Positions 17,639 to 26,373 of a stretch of 64,000 bases of DNA are shown here, piece by piece. Position numbers and translations under genes: made by a program. Numbering within the stretch: the stretch's first letter is position 1; each line of letters begins with the position of its first letter. Origin of the DNA: Candidatus Microthrix subdominans (GTDB lineage Bacteria; Actinomycetota; Acidimicrobiia; Acidimicrobiales; Microtrichaceae); the NCBI GenBank assembly GCA_016719385.1, contig JADJZA010000007.1, positions 620,001 to 684,000 on the forward strand, given 5' to 3'. The notes below the pieces were generated by a model. The model did not search any database and had not been told where the DNA came from. It was given only the letters and a program-made list of their open reading frames with translations.

Positions 17639-18896
17639 AGGCTTTGGTCTGAGCGGTGACCAGGGCCTGAATGTCGCCCATCACCAGGCTGAGGTCGAGC
17701 AGGTGAAGGCCCCACTCGGGGCTGAGATCGCCGCCGATGTCGTCGGCCCGAGGGTCGGCGGGGTCTCCGTTGACCGTGACCTCGAGCCAGTCGGTGCGAT
17801 CGTCGCCGGTGCACTCACCCGAGGTGAGGCCGGGAAGGGTGACGTAGGGGGTGTCGACCACCGCTACCTCGGGGTCGACCCAGGAGTTCTCGACGGTCGG
17901 ATCAGGCGGCGCTCCGTCGCTGCCCGCCAGGATCGTGCCACCCCGGTTGGCGGGGAAGAACCCGCTGAGTTCCGCCGACCCGCTCGACAGCCCGGCGGAC
18001 AAGGCGGCCGGGTTGATGCACGCCGCCCTCATGGCGTCCTCGGCAGTACGCCCGAAGATGGCGTTGTCCGGCGGGGGAGCGGTCGAGCGGTAGCTGGCCC
18101 AGCTGAGGAAGCAGCCGGTGTCCTCAGGCGAGGAACACGGCGCCACGTTGTCGAAGTCGCCACCGACGTCCTGGCCCTCGGGCACGTTGACTGCGGCGCC
18201 GGGCAGGTAGGCGGACACCAGGCGTTCCCGGACGTCGTCGTTGGGGTCGATCTCCTCGGCGATCAGGCGCTTGAGCAGGCTGGAGCCTTGCGAGTGGCCG
18301 ATCAACACCACGCCGCGGCCGTCGTTGGCCTCCGCCATGTAGCTCTTCCAGGCGTCGAGCACGTCACCGTAGGCGGTGTCGCGAGCCTCTGGCGTCGCCG
18401 CACCGCCGATTCCGGCCAGCGTGACCTGCTGGTATACCGGGGCGAACACCCGGCACTGCTCGCCCAACCGGGCCACCTGGTTGCGGGCGGCGTAGCCCTC
18501 CTGGTCGGGTGAGGCGTCGAGGTCGCTGTTGAGGCCAGCGTCCCGGCTGATCGTCGGGTAGACGTAGAAGCAGTCGATCGGTGCGTCGGGGTCCGCCGTC
18601 CACGGCAGCTCTCGGGTGGACCCGTCCGCCTTGACCTCGGTGGCGTCCAGGTCGTCGTCGCACAGGTCATCCGCATCGGGATGGCACAACCAGTTGTCGG
18701 TACCCGCGTACTGCTCCGGGGTGTAGTCGGCGTAGCGCTCGAGGGCAGCCGGGGTGGTCGTGTCCGCAGGCCCGGAGCGGTCGGGGGTGCTCGTCTCGGA
18801 TGACTCGTCACTGCATCCGACGGCGACAAGCGCAACGACGGCCAGCCCGCAGGCAAGCCGCTTCGGCAGTGACGTGGCGCTCGTGCGGGGGAACAT
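17628..18896 (-). CDS. DUF3089 alpha/beta-hydrolase-like lipoprotein
   Basis: 422-aa exported protein. The signal peptide ends at lipobox VAVGC (Cys28), followed by a Ser/Thr-rich linker. The DUF3089 domain (about residues 50-400) has the lipase-type nucleophile elbow VVLIGHSQGSSLL and paired Cys residues suggesting disulphides outside the membrane. A surface esterase or lipase is likely; the substrate is unknown. The ATG at 18896 lies seven bases after TACGAT, consistent with a leaderless transcript that also carries the amidotransferase and CPWC reductase genes. Confidence 0.82.
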   Translation of the reverse strand: MFPRTSATSLPKRLACGLAVVALVAVGCSDESSETSTPDRSGPADTTTPAALERYADYTPEQYAGTDNWLCHPDADDLCDDDLDATEVKADGSTRELPWTADPDAPIDCFYVYPTISRDAGLNSDLDASPDQEGYAARNQVARLGEQCRVFAPVYQQVTLAGIGGAATPEARDTAYGDVLDAWKSYMAEANDGRGVVLIGHSQGSSLLKRLIAEEIDPNDDVRERLVSAYLPGAAVNVPEGQDVGGDFDNVAPCSSPEDTGCFLSWASYRSTAPPPDNAIFGRTAEDAMRAACINPAALSAGLSSGSAELSGFFPANRGGTILAGSDGAPPDPTVENSWVDPEVAVVDTPYVTLPGLTSGECTGDDRTDWLEVTVNGDPADPRADDIGGDLSPEWGLHLLDLSLVMGDIQALVTAQTKAYVQ

Positions 18897-18903
18897 GGTG
18901 GCG

Positions 18904-18909
18904 ATCGTA
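18904..18909 (-). promoter_or_regulatory. Leaderless -10 element of the DUF3089 gene
   Basis: TACGAT on the minus strand, seven bases before the ATG at 18896. Confidence 0.55.
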
Positions 18910-18921
18910 GGGCGCTCGTCG

Positions 18922-19839
18922 TTACCAGGTGACCTCGGATGGGACCGGGTCGCCGTCGGCCTCGACGAGCAGCGTGCCGTGGGAGATGTCGCAGTGACGC
19001 TCAAAGAGCTCCTGGGCGCGCTCCAGCACTGCGTGCCGATCGGTGTCCCGGGTGACGCCCAGCCGGGCGGATGCGGCATCGAGGTCGGCGCTGAGGGTCC
19101 AGACGTCAAGGTCGAGCACGTCGAGTACCCCGTCGATGCGGCGGAGCGCCGCCTCCAGACCGACGAGGTCCAGGTCGGGCGGGGCGGCCTGGCGGAGGAT
19201 GCGCACGCCCTGGCGGCCAAGGCGAAATCCCCTCGGCAACAACCACAAGGCCAGGCCGATGCCGATGATCGGGTCGACCCAGCTCCAGCCGGTGACCTCG
19301 AGCACGACCGCGGCGACGATGACCCCGACCGAACCGATCGTGTCGGCGAGCACCTCCAGGTAGGCGCTACTCAGCCGGAGCGACCCCTGGGTGGGATCCC
19401 GCAGCAGGTAGAACGCGACGATGTTGACCGTCAGGCCCACCAGGGCGACGATCAGCATCGGCAGGCCGCGCACCGTCGCTTCGCCGGTCAGCTCGATGAC
19501 CGCCCGCGCGACGACGTACATCGCCATCGCCAGCAGCAGCGCCGACGCGATGACCCCGATCAGGATGCGGAGGCGATAGGGCCTGGAGGCCTTCGTGCTG
19601 GGGAGGTGGCGCACGATCGCTCTCAGGTCCCGCCGGGAGGCGAGCTGGATGGCGGCCAGCGACATGCCCATGCCGACGACGTCGGCGAGCATGTGCCCCG
19701 AGTCGGCCAGCAGGGCACTCGACCCGGTCAGCACGCCGGCGACCAGTTCGACGACGAAGAAGACCGCGATCAGCCAGAAGGCGATCATCAGCCGCTTGCG
19801 CTGGCGGAGGGCGGCAGGATCGAGCTCCGATGGCGTCAT
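18922..19839 (-). CDS. Cation diffusion facilitator family metal efflux transporter
   Basis: 305-aa CDF/CzcD-type protein with six predicted helices in the first about 205 residues. The metal site is visible in the second helix as ALLADSGHMLADVVG (HxxxD) and in a later helix at VDPIIGIGLA. A short cytoplasmic domain follows. Likely metals are Zn, Co or Cd, exchanged for protons. The start overlaps the stop of the upstream luciferase-like gene as ATGA, so the two are co-expressed. Confidence 0.9.
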   Translation of the reverse strand: MTPSELDPAALRQRKRLMIAFWLIAVFFVVELVAGVLTGSSALLADSGHMLADVVGMGMSLAAIQLASRRDLRAIVRHLPSTKASRPYRLRILIGVIASALLLAMAMYVVARAVIELTGEATVRGLPMLIVALVGLTVNIVAFYLLRDPTQGSLRLSSAYLEVLADTIGSVGVIVAAVVLEVTGWSWVDPIIGIGLALWLLPRGFRLGRQGVRILRQAAPPDLDLVGLEAALRRIDGVLDVLDLDVWTLSADLDAASARLGVTRDTDRHAVLERAQELFERHCDISHGTLLVEADGDPVPSEVTW

Positions 19840-20765
19840 CGGGCGGGGGCCAGCGCCCCGACGACGTTGGCCATCAGCTCACCACAGCGTGGGTCGACCG
19901 TGGCGGGCACCAGGATGACCTCGTCGACCACACCGGTGTCGGCCAGGCCGAGCAACGCGTCGGTCAACGCTGAGGGGTCATCGAGGGTGGCGGTGGCGGC
20001 GGTGTCGGCGGCGAAGCGCCGCCCGAAGATCGCCAGGTAGTTCTCGGTGAAGCTGCGCAGCGTCGGGGTGGACCCTTCCCCGAGGGCGACGAAGCAGGCC
20101 ACCTTCAGATGGGGTCGGCCCTTCCGTCCGGCGTCGGCCCAAGCGTCGGCGGCACGCCCGGCCGCCGCGGTCACCTCGGTCGCATCCAGGCTGAGGTCGA
20201 ACCAGCTGATGCCGTCGGCCCAGCGCGCCGCCCGCGCGGTGGCCTTGGGCCCCATCGCTCCCGAGTACAACGGCGGGCCGCCCGGCTGCACCGGCGGAGG
20301 GCCGAGCGGCGGAGCGCCGTCGAGCACCGAGTCGCCGGCCCACCAGCGCCGTAGCTCGGCCACCTGGTCGTCGAGGCGCTGGTGGCGGTACGACCAGTCC
20401 ACACCGAGCGCCTCGAAGTCCTGGGGGCGCCCACCGACGCCGAGGCCCAGCTCGACGCGTCCGTCGGTGATCACGTCCAGGGTTGCCACCTGCTTGGCCA
20501 GCAATGCGGTGTGATGCCAGGGGCCGACCGCCAGGTTCAACAGCACGCGCACCCGGTCGCAGCGGCCGGCCGCGGCGCCCATCGTCGTCAGCATCTCGGT
20601 GTTGTGGAAGGTGATCCGTTCGCCGCAGCTGATCGAGGAGAATGGCCCGTCGTCGATCAGATCGCACCAGTCGACCAGCGTCGACCGGGACCAGCCTCGC
20701 GCCATCGTCGGGAGGGCCGCACCCACATCGAGGGGAACCGCCGGGGCGTCGCTGCGTTGCGTCAT
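19836..20765 (-). CDS. LLM-class flavin/F420-dependent oxidoreductase
   Basis: 309-aa luciferase-like protein. Recognisable stretches are PFSSISCGERI, WHHTALLAKQVATLDVITDGR and ELGLGVGGRPQDFEALG, and GPPLYSGAMGPKATARAARWADG near the middle. The substrate is unknown. ATG 20765 is fixed by TACGCT exactly six bases upstream; the frame is open for another 57 bp but without supporting signals. It is the first gene of an operon with the CDF transporter. Confidence 0.87.
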   Translation of the reverse strand: MTQRSDAPAVPLDVGAALPTMARGWSRSTLVDWCDLIDDGPFSSISCGERITFHNTEMLTTMGAAAGRCDRVRVLLNLAVGPWHHTALLAKQVATLDVITDGRVELGLGVGGRPQDFEALGVDWSYRHQRLDDQVAELRRWWAGDSVLDGAPPLGPPPVQPGGPPLYSGAMGPKATARAARWADGISWFDLSLDATEVTAAAGRAADAWADAGRKGRPHLKVACFVALGEGSTPTLRSFTENYLAIFGRRFAADTAATATLDDPSALTDALLGLADTGVVDEVILVPATVDPRCGELMANVVGALAPAR

Positions 20766-20771
20766 GGCCCG

Positions 20772-20781
20772 AGCGTAGGTT
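20772..20781. promoter_or_regulatory. Overlapping divergent leaderless -10 elements
   Basis: AGCGTAGGTT contains TACGCT on the minus strand (20777 to 20772, six bases before the ATG at 20765) and TAGGTT on the plus strand (20776-20781, six bases before the ATG at 20788). They share the central TA. Confidence 0.6.
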
Positions 20782-20787
20782 GATCCC

Positions 20788-20961
20788 ATGACCGAGGGTG
20801 CCGCCACAGGTAACGAGTTCACAGATGAGGGTGGCGATCCGGCGTGTTGGGCACACCTGTTCGCCGACGACGAGGAGCTCGAGGGGGCCTCAGACCGGGG
20901 TGAGCGCGATCGCCCGGCGCACGAGCCAGCCGGTCAGGTCGTCGATGGCGGGGTCGAGTGA
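20788..20961 (+). CDS. Small unrecognised protein (57 aa)
   Basis: Short acidic protein, starting MTEGAATGNEF and containing GDPACWAHLFADDEE, with no membrane segment. I do not recognise a named family. It is supported by an exactly spaced TAGGTT -10 (six bases before ATG) shared with the divergent luciferase-like gene. Its last 70 bases run antisense to the end of the Nudix gene, so the C-terminal part may not be conserved. The Cys/Trp/His cluster is the part worth comparing with other genomes. Confidence 0.5.
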   Translation: MTEGAATGNEFTDEGGDPACWAHLFADDEELEGASDRGERDRPAHEPAGQVVDGGVE

Positions 20962-21486
20962 GTCGAGCTCGTCGACGCTGACCCAGGCGAGCGCATCGCT
21001 CTCCTCGTTGCCCACCTCGACGGCGCCGGGCGGTGCGACGACGAGAAACCGCAGGTCGAGATGATCGTGGGCGGGCTCGTTGCGGCGGCCCGAGACCGTA
21101 TGGGCGTCGACGTCGATCGCCGGTGCGTACAGGGTGAGCCCCTCGATGCCGCACTCTTCGGTGGCCTCCCGCAGGGCGACGCCGGCCAGGTCGCAGTCGC
21201 CATCGGCGTGACCGCCCATCTGCAGCCAGCGGCCGACCTTGGCGTGGAGCATCAGCAGCGCCCGGGTGCCGGTGGCGTCGACGATAACCGCAGAACCGGT
21301 CAGATGGCCCGGCGCGCAGCTGCGGTGGGCGGCGTCCGGGTGATCGTCGAGAAACGCCAGGATGCGGTCGCGGTCGTCGGTCGCCCCCTTGCGTCCGACC
21401 AGCGTTGCCCGCAGCTGTGCCCGGGTGACGTCGAGGTCCGACGACCCCGAAGGTGCCGGGCTCACGGAAGCGAGAAATTCGTTCAT
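20890..21486 (-). CDS. Nudix hydrolase
   Basis: 198-aa Nudix protein. The box is visible as GGHADGDCDLAGVALREATEECGI at about residues 91-114, with REATEE providing the metal ligands. About 65 helical residues precede the domain. It probably hydrolyses a nucleoside diphosphate derivative; the exact substrate is not inferable. Its start is 20 bp from the divergent membrane protein gene; no clear TANNNT sits at the standard distance on this strand. Confidence 0.85.
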   Translation of the reverse strand: MNEFLASVSPAPSGSSDLDVTRAQLRATLVGRKGATDDRDRILAFLDDHPDAAHRSCAPGHLTGSAVIVDATGTRALLMLHAKVGRWLQMGGHADGDCDLAGVALREATEECGIEGLTLYAPAIDVDAHTVSGRRNEPAHDHLDLRFLVVAPPGAVEVGNEESDALAWVSVDELDSLDPAIDDLTGWLVRRAIALTPV

Positions 21487-21494
21487 CGTCTCGT

Positions 21495-21500
21495 TATCCT
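21495..21500 (+). promoter_or_regulatory. Leaderless -10 element of the membrane glycosyltransferase-like gene
   Basis: TATCCT, six bases before a GTG at 21507; this fixes the start of the downstream gene. Confidence 0.6.
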
Positions 21501-21506
21501 GCCCGA

Positions 21507-23093
21507 GTGACCCCCTCAGATGCCCAAGCTGGGCCCGACGAGCGCCCGGCCACAGGGTCGATGGCGCGGCTGGCGGAGCTGGCCGGGGAACCGCTGGCGT
21601 GGGTGGGGTTGATCGTGGCGACGTTTGGGGTGATCGCTCGCGCCTGGGTGATCTCCGGTCCGATGGGCACCCCCGACCTGGACGCGGCCACCGTCGGGAT
21701 CCAGGCCCAGCAGTTCCTGGACGGCCATCTCCAGGTGTTCTTCCTCAACCAGCCCTATGGGGGAACGCTCGAGGTGGCGATGGTCGCGGCTGCGTTCGTT
21801 GTTGGTGGCGTCAACGTCGCCATGATGAAGCTGGTGCCGTTGGCGCTACACGCGGTGGCGGTGGTGCTGACGTGGCGTATCGCCCGTCGGGTCACCGACG
21901 ACCGGCTGGCACGGTTCCTGGCGCCATGTCTGCTGTGGATCTTCCCGGCGGGCATGGTGTGGAACTCGACCAAGCAGCGCGGCTTCTACGGCATCGCCAT
22001 CGTGCTGGCGGCGCTGACGCTGCTCTTCGCCCTTCGGGTGGTTCAGGAGGGCACCGCGACGGCCGACCTGGTGGTGTTGGGGCTGGTCGCCGGTCTCGGC
22101 TGGTGGACGACGCCGCTGCTGGCGCCGATCGCCCTCGCCTCGGGTGGTTGGGCGCTGATCGAGAGCCCAGATGCTCGGCGGAGGGTGGCGTGGCTGGTCA
22201 TCCCGGCGGCGCTGGGGGCGGCGCCCTGGTTGGGTTGGAACGCGGTCAACGGCTGGGAATCGCTGAGCGGGGGGCGGGCGGAGGGGTGGGACTGGCTCGA
22301 GGGGGCCTCGGGCTGGCTGCGCAGCCTCGGCATGCTGACCGGAACCGCCACGCCGTGGGACCTGAGCCGAAACCTGGTCCCGTGGTGGCTGGCAGCGCTG
22401 ATTCTCGGGCTCGTCGTCGTCATCGCCTGGCTCCGAACGCGCGAGGCGGTCGGTTGGTTGCTGCCCGGCATTGTCGTGATCGTCGGGGTGACCGCCCCGC
22501 TCAACCTGGTCTTGGCGCTCAGCCCCGGCGCTCCTCGGTACCTGTACCCGCTGATGCCCGTCGTCGCGGTCATCCTGGCGGTGCTCGTGCCCGACCGGTC
22601 GCCGAGCCGGGCCGCCTGGGCCGCCGCCGGGGTGCTCACCATGGCGGCCGCGCTGACCGCATGGGGGCTGGTCGGCATGGACGAGCTGGCCAACGAACCA
22701 ACGCCCAACTTCTTCATTGCCTCGCCGGGCATCGACCGTGTGGTGCACTACCTCGAGCGTCGCGGCATCGATGTGGTCACCACCGATTCCGCCGGAATGC
22801 AGATCACCTTTCTGTCCGGAGGCGAGATCGTGGCGTCGTCGTTCGGGTCTCCTCGGGTGGAGGACTTCGAGCGGCTGGCCGCCGCCGTGCCCGAAACCAC
22901 CTTCGTGCTGGCCGGCGGCCCGCCCGACAACCCCAAGCGTCTCCGCACCTGGGCCGACTCCTCGGGCGCCACAGTGACCGACGAGGCCCACATCGGTCAG
23001 TACTGGGTGATCAGCTTCGATCAGCGGGTGACGGCCAATCAGGCGGACCTGCAGGTGTTCGGTGGCGTCGCTCCCCCCGCGTCCGGGGAGTAG
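21507..23093 (+). CDS. Polytopic membrane protein, GT-C (ArnT/PMT-like) glycosyltransferase fold
   Basis: 528-aa protein with about ten to eleven hydrophobic helices up to residue about 400 and a soluble C-terminal domain of about 125 residues. The first loop carries an acidic pair in GTPDLDAATVG followed by LNQPYGGTLEV, in the position where GT-C enzymes keep catalytic acids. This suggests a polyprenyl-phosphate-sugar-dependent transferase acting outside the membrane, but the assignment rests on architecture only. GTG 21507 is chosen from the TATCCT -10 six bases upstream. It precedes the pentose phosphate genes by 39 bp. Confidence 0.7.
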   Translation: MTPSDAQAGPDERPATGSMARLAELAGEPLAWVGLIVATFGVIARAWVISGPMGTPDLDAATVGIQAQQFLDGHLQVFFLNQPYGGTLEVAMVAAAFVVGGVNVAMMKLVPLALHAVAVVLTWRIARRVTDDRLARFLAPCLLWIFPAGMVWNSTKQRGFYGIAIVLAALTLLFALRVVQEGTATADLVVLGLVAGLGWWTTPLLAPIALASGGWALIESPDARRRVAWLVIPAALGAAPWLGWNAVNGWESLSGGRAEGWDWLEGASGWLRSLGMLTGTATPWDLSRNLVPWWLAALILGLVVVIAWLRTREAVGWLLPGIVVIVGVTAPLNLVLALSPGAPRYLYPLMPVVAVILAVLVPDRSPSRAAWAAAGVLTMAAALTAWGLVGMDELANEPTPNFFIASPGIDRVVHYLERRGIDVVTTDSAGMQITFLSGGEIVASSFGSPRVEDFERLAAAVPETTFVLAGGPPDNPKRLRTWADSSGATVTDEAHIGQYWVISFDQRVTANQADLQVFGGVAPPASGE

Positions 23094-23132
23094 ACCTGAA
23101 GGAGGACAACGAGCGAACTCGTGGGGGGATTG

Positions 23133-24173
23133 ATGCAAATCGGAATGATCGGCCTCGGCCGAATGGGCGCAGCGATGGTGCACCGCCTGATGGGGGCCGG
23201 TCACGACTGCGTGGTCTACGATCCGAACCCCGAACCGGTGGCGGGGCTGGCTACCGACGGCGCCACCCCGGCGGCATCGCTGTCGGAGTTTGCCGCGGCG
23301 CTGACGCCGCGCCGCGTGGTGTGGGTGATGGTTCCCGCTGCGGTGGTCGGCGCCGTCGTCGATGAGTTGTCGCCGCTGCTCGAGCGGGGCGACATCGTGA
23401 TCGACGGCGGCAACAGCTACTACCGCGACGACATGGCCCGGGCGGCGCGGCTGGCGGAGTCGGGCATTGCGTACTTGGACGCTGGCACGTCCGGCGGCGT
23501 CTTCGGCGCCGATCGGGGCTACTGCCTGATGGTGGGCGGTGATGACGAAGCGGTCGCCCACGTCGAGCCGGTCCTCGCCGCGCTGGCGCCCGGGATCGAT
23601 GCCGCCGAGCGCACCCCGGGGCGAACCGGCGAACCGAGCACGGCCGAACAGGGGTACCTCCACTGCGGGCCCTCCGGCGCTGGACACTTCGTCAAGATGG
23701 TGCACAACGGCATCGAGTACGGCCTGATGGCCGCCTACGCCGAGGGCTTCAACCTGTTGCACCACGCCAACGTCGGGGCCGAGCAGGTCGACGTCGACGC
23801 CGAAACCACCCCGCTGCGGGACCCGGATGCCTACCGATTCGAGCTCGACATTCCCGAGATTGCCGAGCTGTGGCGGCGGGGCAGCGTGATTCCCTCCTGG
23901 CTGCTCGACCTGACCGCCGCCTCGCTGGTCGAGGCGCCGACGCTCGACGGCTTCGCCGGCCGGGTGTCCGACTCGGGCGAGGGGCGCTGGACCGTGCTCG
24001 CAGCGGTTGAGGCCGGGGTGCCGGCACCGGTGTTGTCGGCTGCGTTGTATGAACGTTTTGCCAGCCGTGGAAACGACGACTTCGCCAACAAGGTCCTGTC
24101 GGCGATGCGCTACCAGTTTGGCGGCCACCACGAGAAGCCGGCCGACGGCTCGACCGGCGGGGCGGGAACGTGA
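23133..24173 (+). CDS. gnd: 6-phosphogluconate dehydrogenase, short (NAD-type) form
   Basis: 346-aa enzyme decarboxylating 6-phosphogluconate to ribulose 5-phosphate. The Rossmann start GMIGLGRMGAAMV lies at the N-terminus, the substrate motif is GTSGGVFGADRGYCLMVGG, and the catalytic Lys region is GAGHFVKMVHNGIEYG. At about 340 residues it belongs to the shorter class related to NAD-preferring enzymes, not the about 470-aa NADP enzyme. ATG 23133 is preferred over GTG 23121 because the family begins at the MQIGMIGLG segment and GGGGGG lies just upstream. Its stop overlaps zwf. Confidence 0.93.
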   Translation: MQIGMIGLGRMGAAMVHRLMGAGHDCVVYDPNPEPVAGLATDGATPAASLSEFAAALTPRRVVWVMVPAAVVGAVVDELSPLLERGDIVIDGGNSYYRDDMARAARLAESGIAYLDAGTSGGVFGADRGYCLMVGGDDEAVAHVEPVLAALAPGIDAAERTPGRTGEPSTAEQGYLHCGPSGAGHFVKMVHNGIEYGLMAAYAEGFNLLHHANVGAEQVDVDAETTPLRDPDAYRFELDIPEIAELWRRGSVIPSWLLDLTAASLVEAPTLDGFAGRVSDSGEGRWTVLAAVEAGVPAPVLSAALYERFASRGNDDFANKVLSAMRYQFGGHHEKPADGSTGGAGT

Positions 24174-25654
24174 GCGCCCGCCCGGCCCCCGGAGGCCTGA
24201 CCTGCGCCGGCGACGCCGCTCACTCCGACGCCATCATCTTGTTTGGCCCCACCGGCGACCTGGCCCGCAAGAAGGTGTTTCCCGCGCTGTACGACCTGGC
24301 GCTCGCCGGCCGGCTGGACGTGCCGATCGTCGGGGTGGCCAGCAGCGACTGGAGCGTCGACGATCTGCGTGACCGGGTGCGCAGCTCGCTCGACGAGGAG
24401 GTCGACGGCCAGCTCGACCCGGCCGCCCTCGGGGCGATCGTCGACCGGTTGAGCTATGTGTCGGGCGATTACGGCGACGACGGTATCTTCGACCGGGTGG
24501 GCGAGGCGCTCGACGGCGCCGAAGCGCCGCTGGCGTATCTGGCCATCCCTCCGTCGATGTTCGAGACCGTGATCCTGGGCCTGGCCCGCATCGGCGCCAA
24601 CGACTCCGGCCGGGTGGTGGTCGAGAAGCCGTTCGGTCGCGACCTGGCCAGCGCTCAAGAGCTCAACGCCACGCTGCTCGCCCATTACTCCGACGACCAG
24701 GTGTTTCGCATCGACCACTTCCTCGGCAAGGAACCCACCCTGGACCTGCTGGTGTTTCGCATGGCCAATGCCATGTTCCACCCGGCGTGGGACCGTCATC
24801 ACATCGCCAGCGTGCAGATCACGATGGCCGAGGACTTCGGCATGGAGGGTCGGGGCCGCTTCTACGAGGAGGTGGGCGCTACCCGGGACGTCGTGCAGAA
24901 CCACCTGCTCCAGGTGCTCGCACTCGTTGCGATGGAGCCGCCGATCGACACGAGCGCCCGCGAACTGGCCGAGGAGAAGCTGAAGGTGATGCGGGCGATG
25001 CGAACCGTCGAACCCGCCGATGTTGTGCGGGGCCAGTACGACGGCTATCGGGACACCGACGGCGTGGCCCCCGATTCCGAAGTGGAGACCTACGTGGCGC
25101 TGCGGGCCTGGGTGGACTCGTGGCGCTGGGCGGGCGTGCCGTTTTTCATCCGGGCCGGCAAGGCCATGGAAGAGACCGCCACCGAGGTGGTCGTCGAGTT
25201 TCAGAACCCGGCCCGCATGTTCTACGCCGACCCGCAGTCGCTGCGCCCCCACTCCAACCACCTGCGGTTCCGTATGAAACCGGGGGAGGGGGTGTCGCTG
25301 CTCGTCTCGGTGAAGGGCCCCGGCGAATCGATCGTGTCCCAGCCGGTCGACCTGCGCTACGAGTACGACTCCAACCGCGACGGACCCCACCAGGATGCCT
25401 ATGCCCGGCTGATCGGCGACGCGCTGCGGGGCGACCAGACCCTGTTCGCCCGGGCGGACGCGGTCGAGGAGGCGTGGCGGGTGGTCGACCCGATGGTGGC
25501 CGAGGGCCCGCCGGTGATGCCGTACGCACCGGGGACCTGGGGTCCGGAACTGCACGAGGACCTGCGACCCGATCAGCTGACGGCGATGTTGAACGCCACC
25601 CCGGAGGGTGGATGGCACCGGCCGCTGCTGCCCGACGACGCCGGACGGGTGTGA
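24170..25654 (+). CDS. zwf: Glucose-6-phosphate 1-dehydrogenase
   Basis: 494-aa enzyme oxidising glucose 6-phosphate to the lactone with NADP. The dinucleotide motif ILFGPTGDLARKK starts near residue 23, and the active-site RIDHFLGKE has the substrate-binding His183. The usual C-terminal beta-sheet domain follows. GTG start overlaps the gnd stop, and the zwf stop overlaps pgl, so all three enzymes of the oxidative pentose phosphate branch are translated from one transcript. This is the main NADPH source encoded in the window. Confidence 0.95.
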   Translation: MSARPAPGGLTCAGDAAHSDAIILFGPTGDLARKKVFPALYDLALAGRLDVPIVGVASSDWSVDDLRDRVRSSLDEEVDGQLDPAALGAIVDRLSYVSGDYGDDGIFDRVGEALDGAEAPLAYLAIPPSMFETVILGLARIGANDSGRVVVEKPFGRDLASAQELNATLLAHYSDDQVFRIDHFLGKEPTLDLLVFRMANAMFHPAWDRHHIASVQITMAEDFGMEGRGRFYEEVGATRDVVQNHLLQVLALVAMEPPIDTSARELAEEKLKVMRAMRTVEPADVVRGQYDGYRDTDGVAPDSEVETYVALRAWVDSWRWAGVPFFIRAGKAMEETATEVVVEFQNPARMFYADPQSLRPHSNHLRFRMKPGEGVSLLVSVKGPGESIVSQPVDLRYEYDSNRDGPHQDAYARLIGDALRGDQTLFARADAVEEAWRVVDPMVAEGPPVMPYAPGTWGPELHEDLRPDQLTAMLNATPEGGWHRPLLPDDAGRV

Positions 25655-26373
25655 CCGTGCAGGTCGAGTACACGTCGCCGGACCAGTTCGCAGCGACGTG
25701 CGCGCAGGTGACCGCCCGCCTGATCGCTGTGGCGCAGGCCGAGCGCGGCTGGGCCTCGGTGGCGTTCTCGGGCGGATCGACGGTTGGCCCGGTGTTCGAC
25801 GAGCTGGTGACGCTGGCCGCCGATCCGCCGTCGCCCGACCTGGTGGTCGACTGGGGCCGGGTGGGGGTGGCCCAGGTGGACGAGCGCGTCGTTGACTTCG
25901 ATCAGCCCGACCGCAACGGCGCGGTGCTCGTCGAGCGGCTGCTCGACGCCCTGCCCGTGCGCCCGGCGATCGTCGAGCTGTTGCCGGTCGAGCTGGTCGA
26001 CCCGGGCGGCTGGCTCGACGCCGCCCGAGCCGGGCTGGCCCGGGCCACAGGTGTTGGGTCGAGCTTCGATGTGGTCCAGCTGGGCCTCGGCCCCGACGGC
26101 CACACCGCATCGTTGGTGCCCGGCGATCCGGTGCTTGAGGTCAGGTCCGACCCGGTCGCCCTCACCGGGCTCTATCAGGGATATCGGCGCCTGACGATGA
26201 CCTACCCGGTGCTCGACGCCGCCGGGGCGAGGGTGTGGTGGGTCGAGTCGGCGGCGCCGGGGCAGGCCAAGGCGCAGGCGGCGTCGGCTCTGCTCGCCGG
26301 GGACCGCTCGGTGCCGGCCGGTTGGGTCGAACGGGCGGAGACGACCGTCGTGATCGACGCGGGCGACGGGTGA
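25651..26373 (+). CDS. pgl: 6-phosphogluconolactonase
   Basis: 240-aa SugI/DevB-type lactonase. The phosphate loop FSGGSTVGPVFDEL lies near residues 33-46, followed by VGVAQVDERVV and LGLGPDGHTASLVPG, the family signature. It hydrolyses the lactone produced by Zwf and so links zwf to gnd. GTG 25651 overlaps the zwf stop (GTGA); a GTG two codons later is an alternative. Confidence 0.93.
   Translation: MTVQVEYTSPDQFAATCAQVTARLIAVAQAERGWASVAFSGGSTVGPVFDELVTLAADPPSPDLVVDWGRVGVAQVDERVVDFDQPDRNGAVLVERLLDALPVRPAIVELLPVELVDPGGWLDAARAGLARATGVGSSFDVVQLGLGPDGHTASLVPGDPVLEVRSDPVALTGLYQGYRRLTMTYPVLDAAGARVWWVESAAPGQAKAQAASALLAGDRSVPAGWVERAETTVVIDAGDG

Noticed and set aside
21846..24131. Minus-strand 761-codon open frame opposite the membrane protein and gnd
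   Set aside because: Same artefact: no motif, and both sense genes are clearly real.
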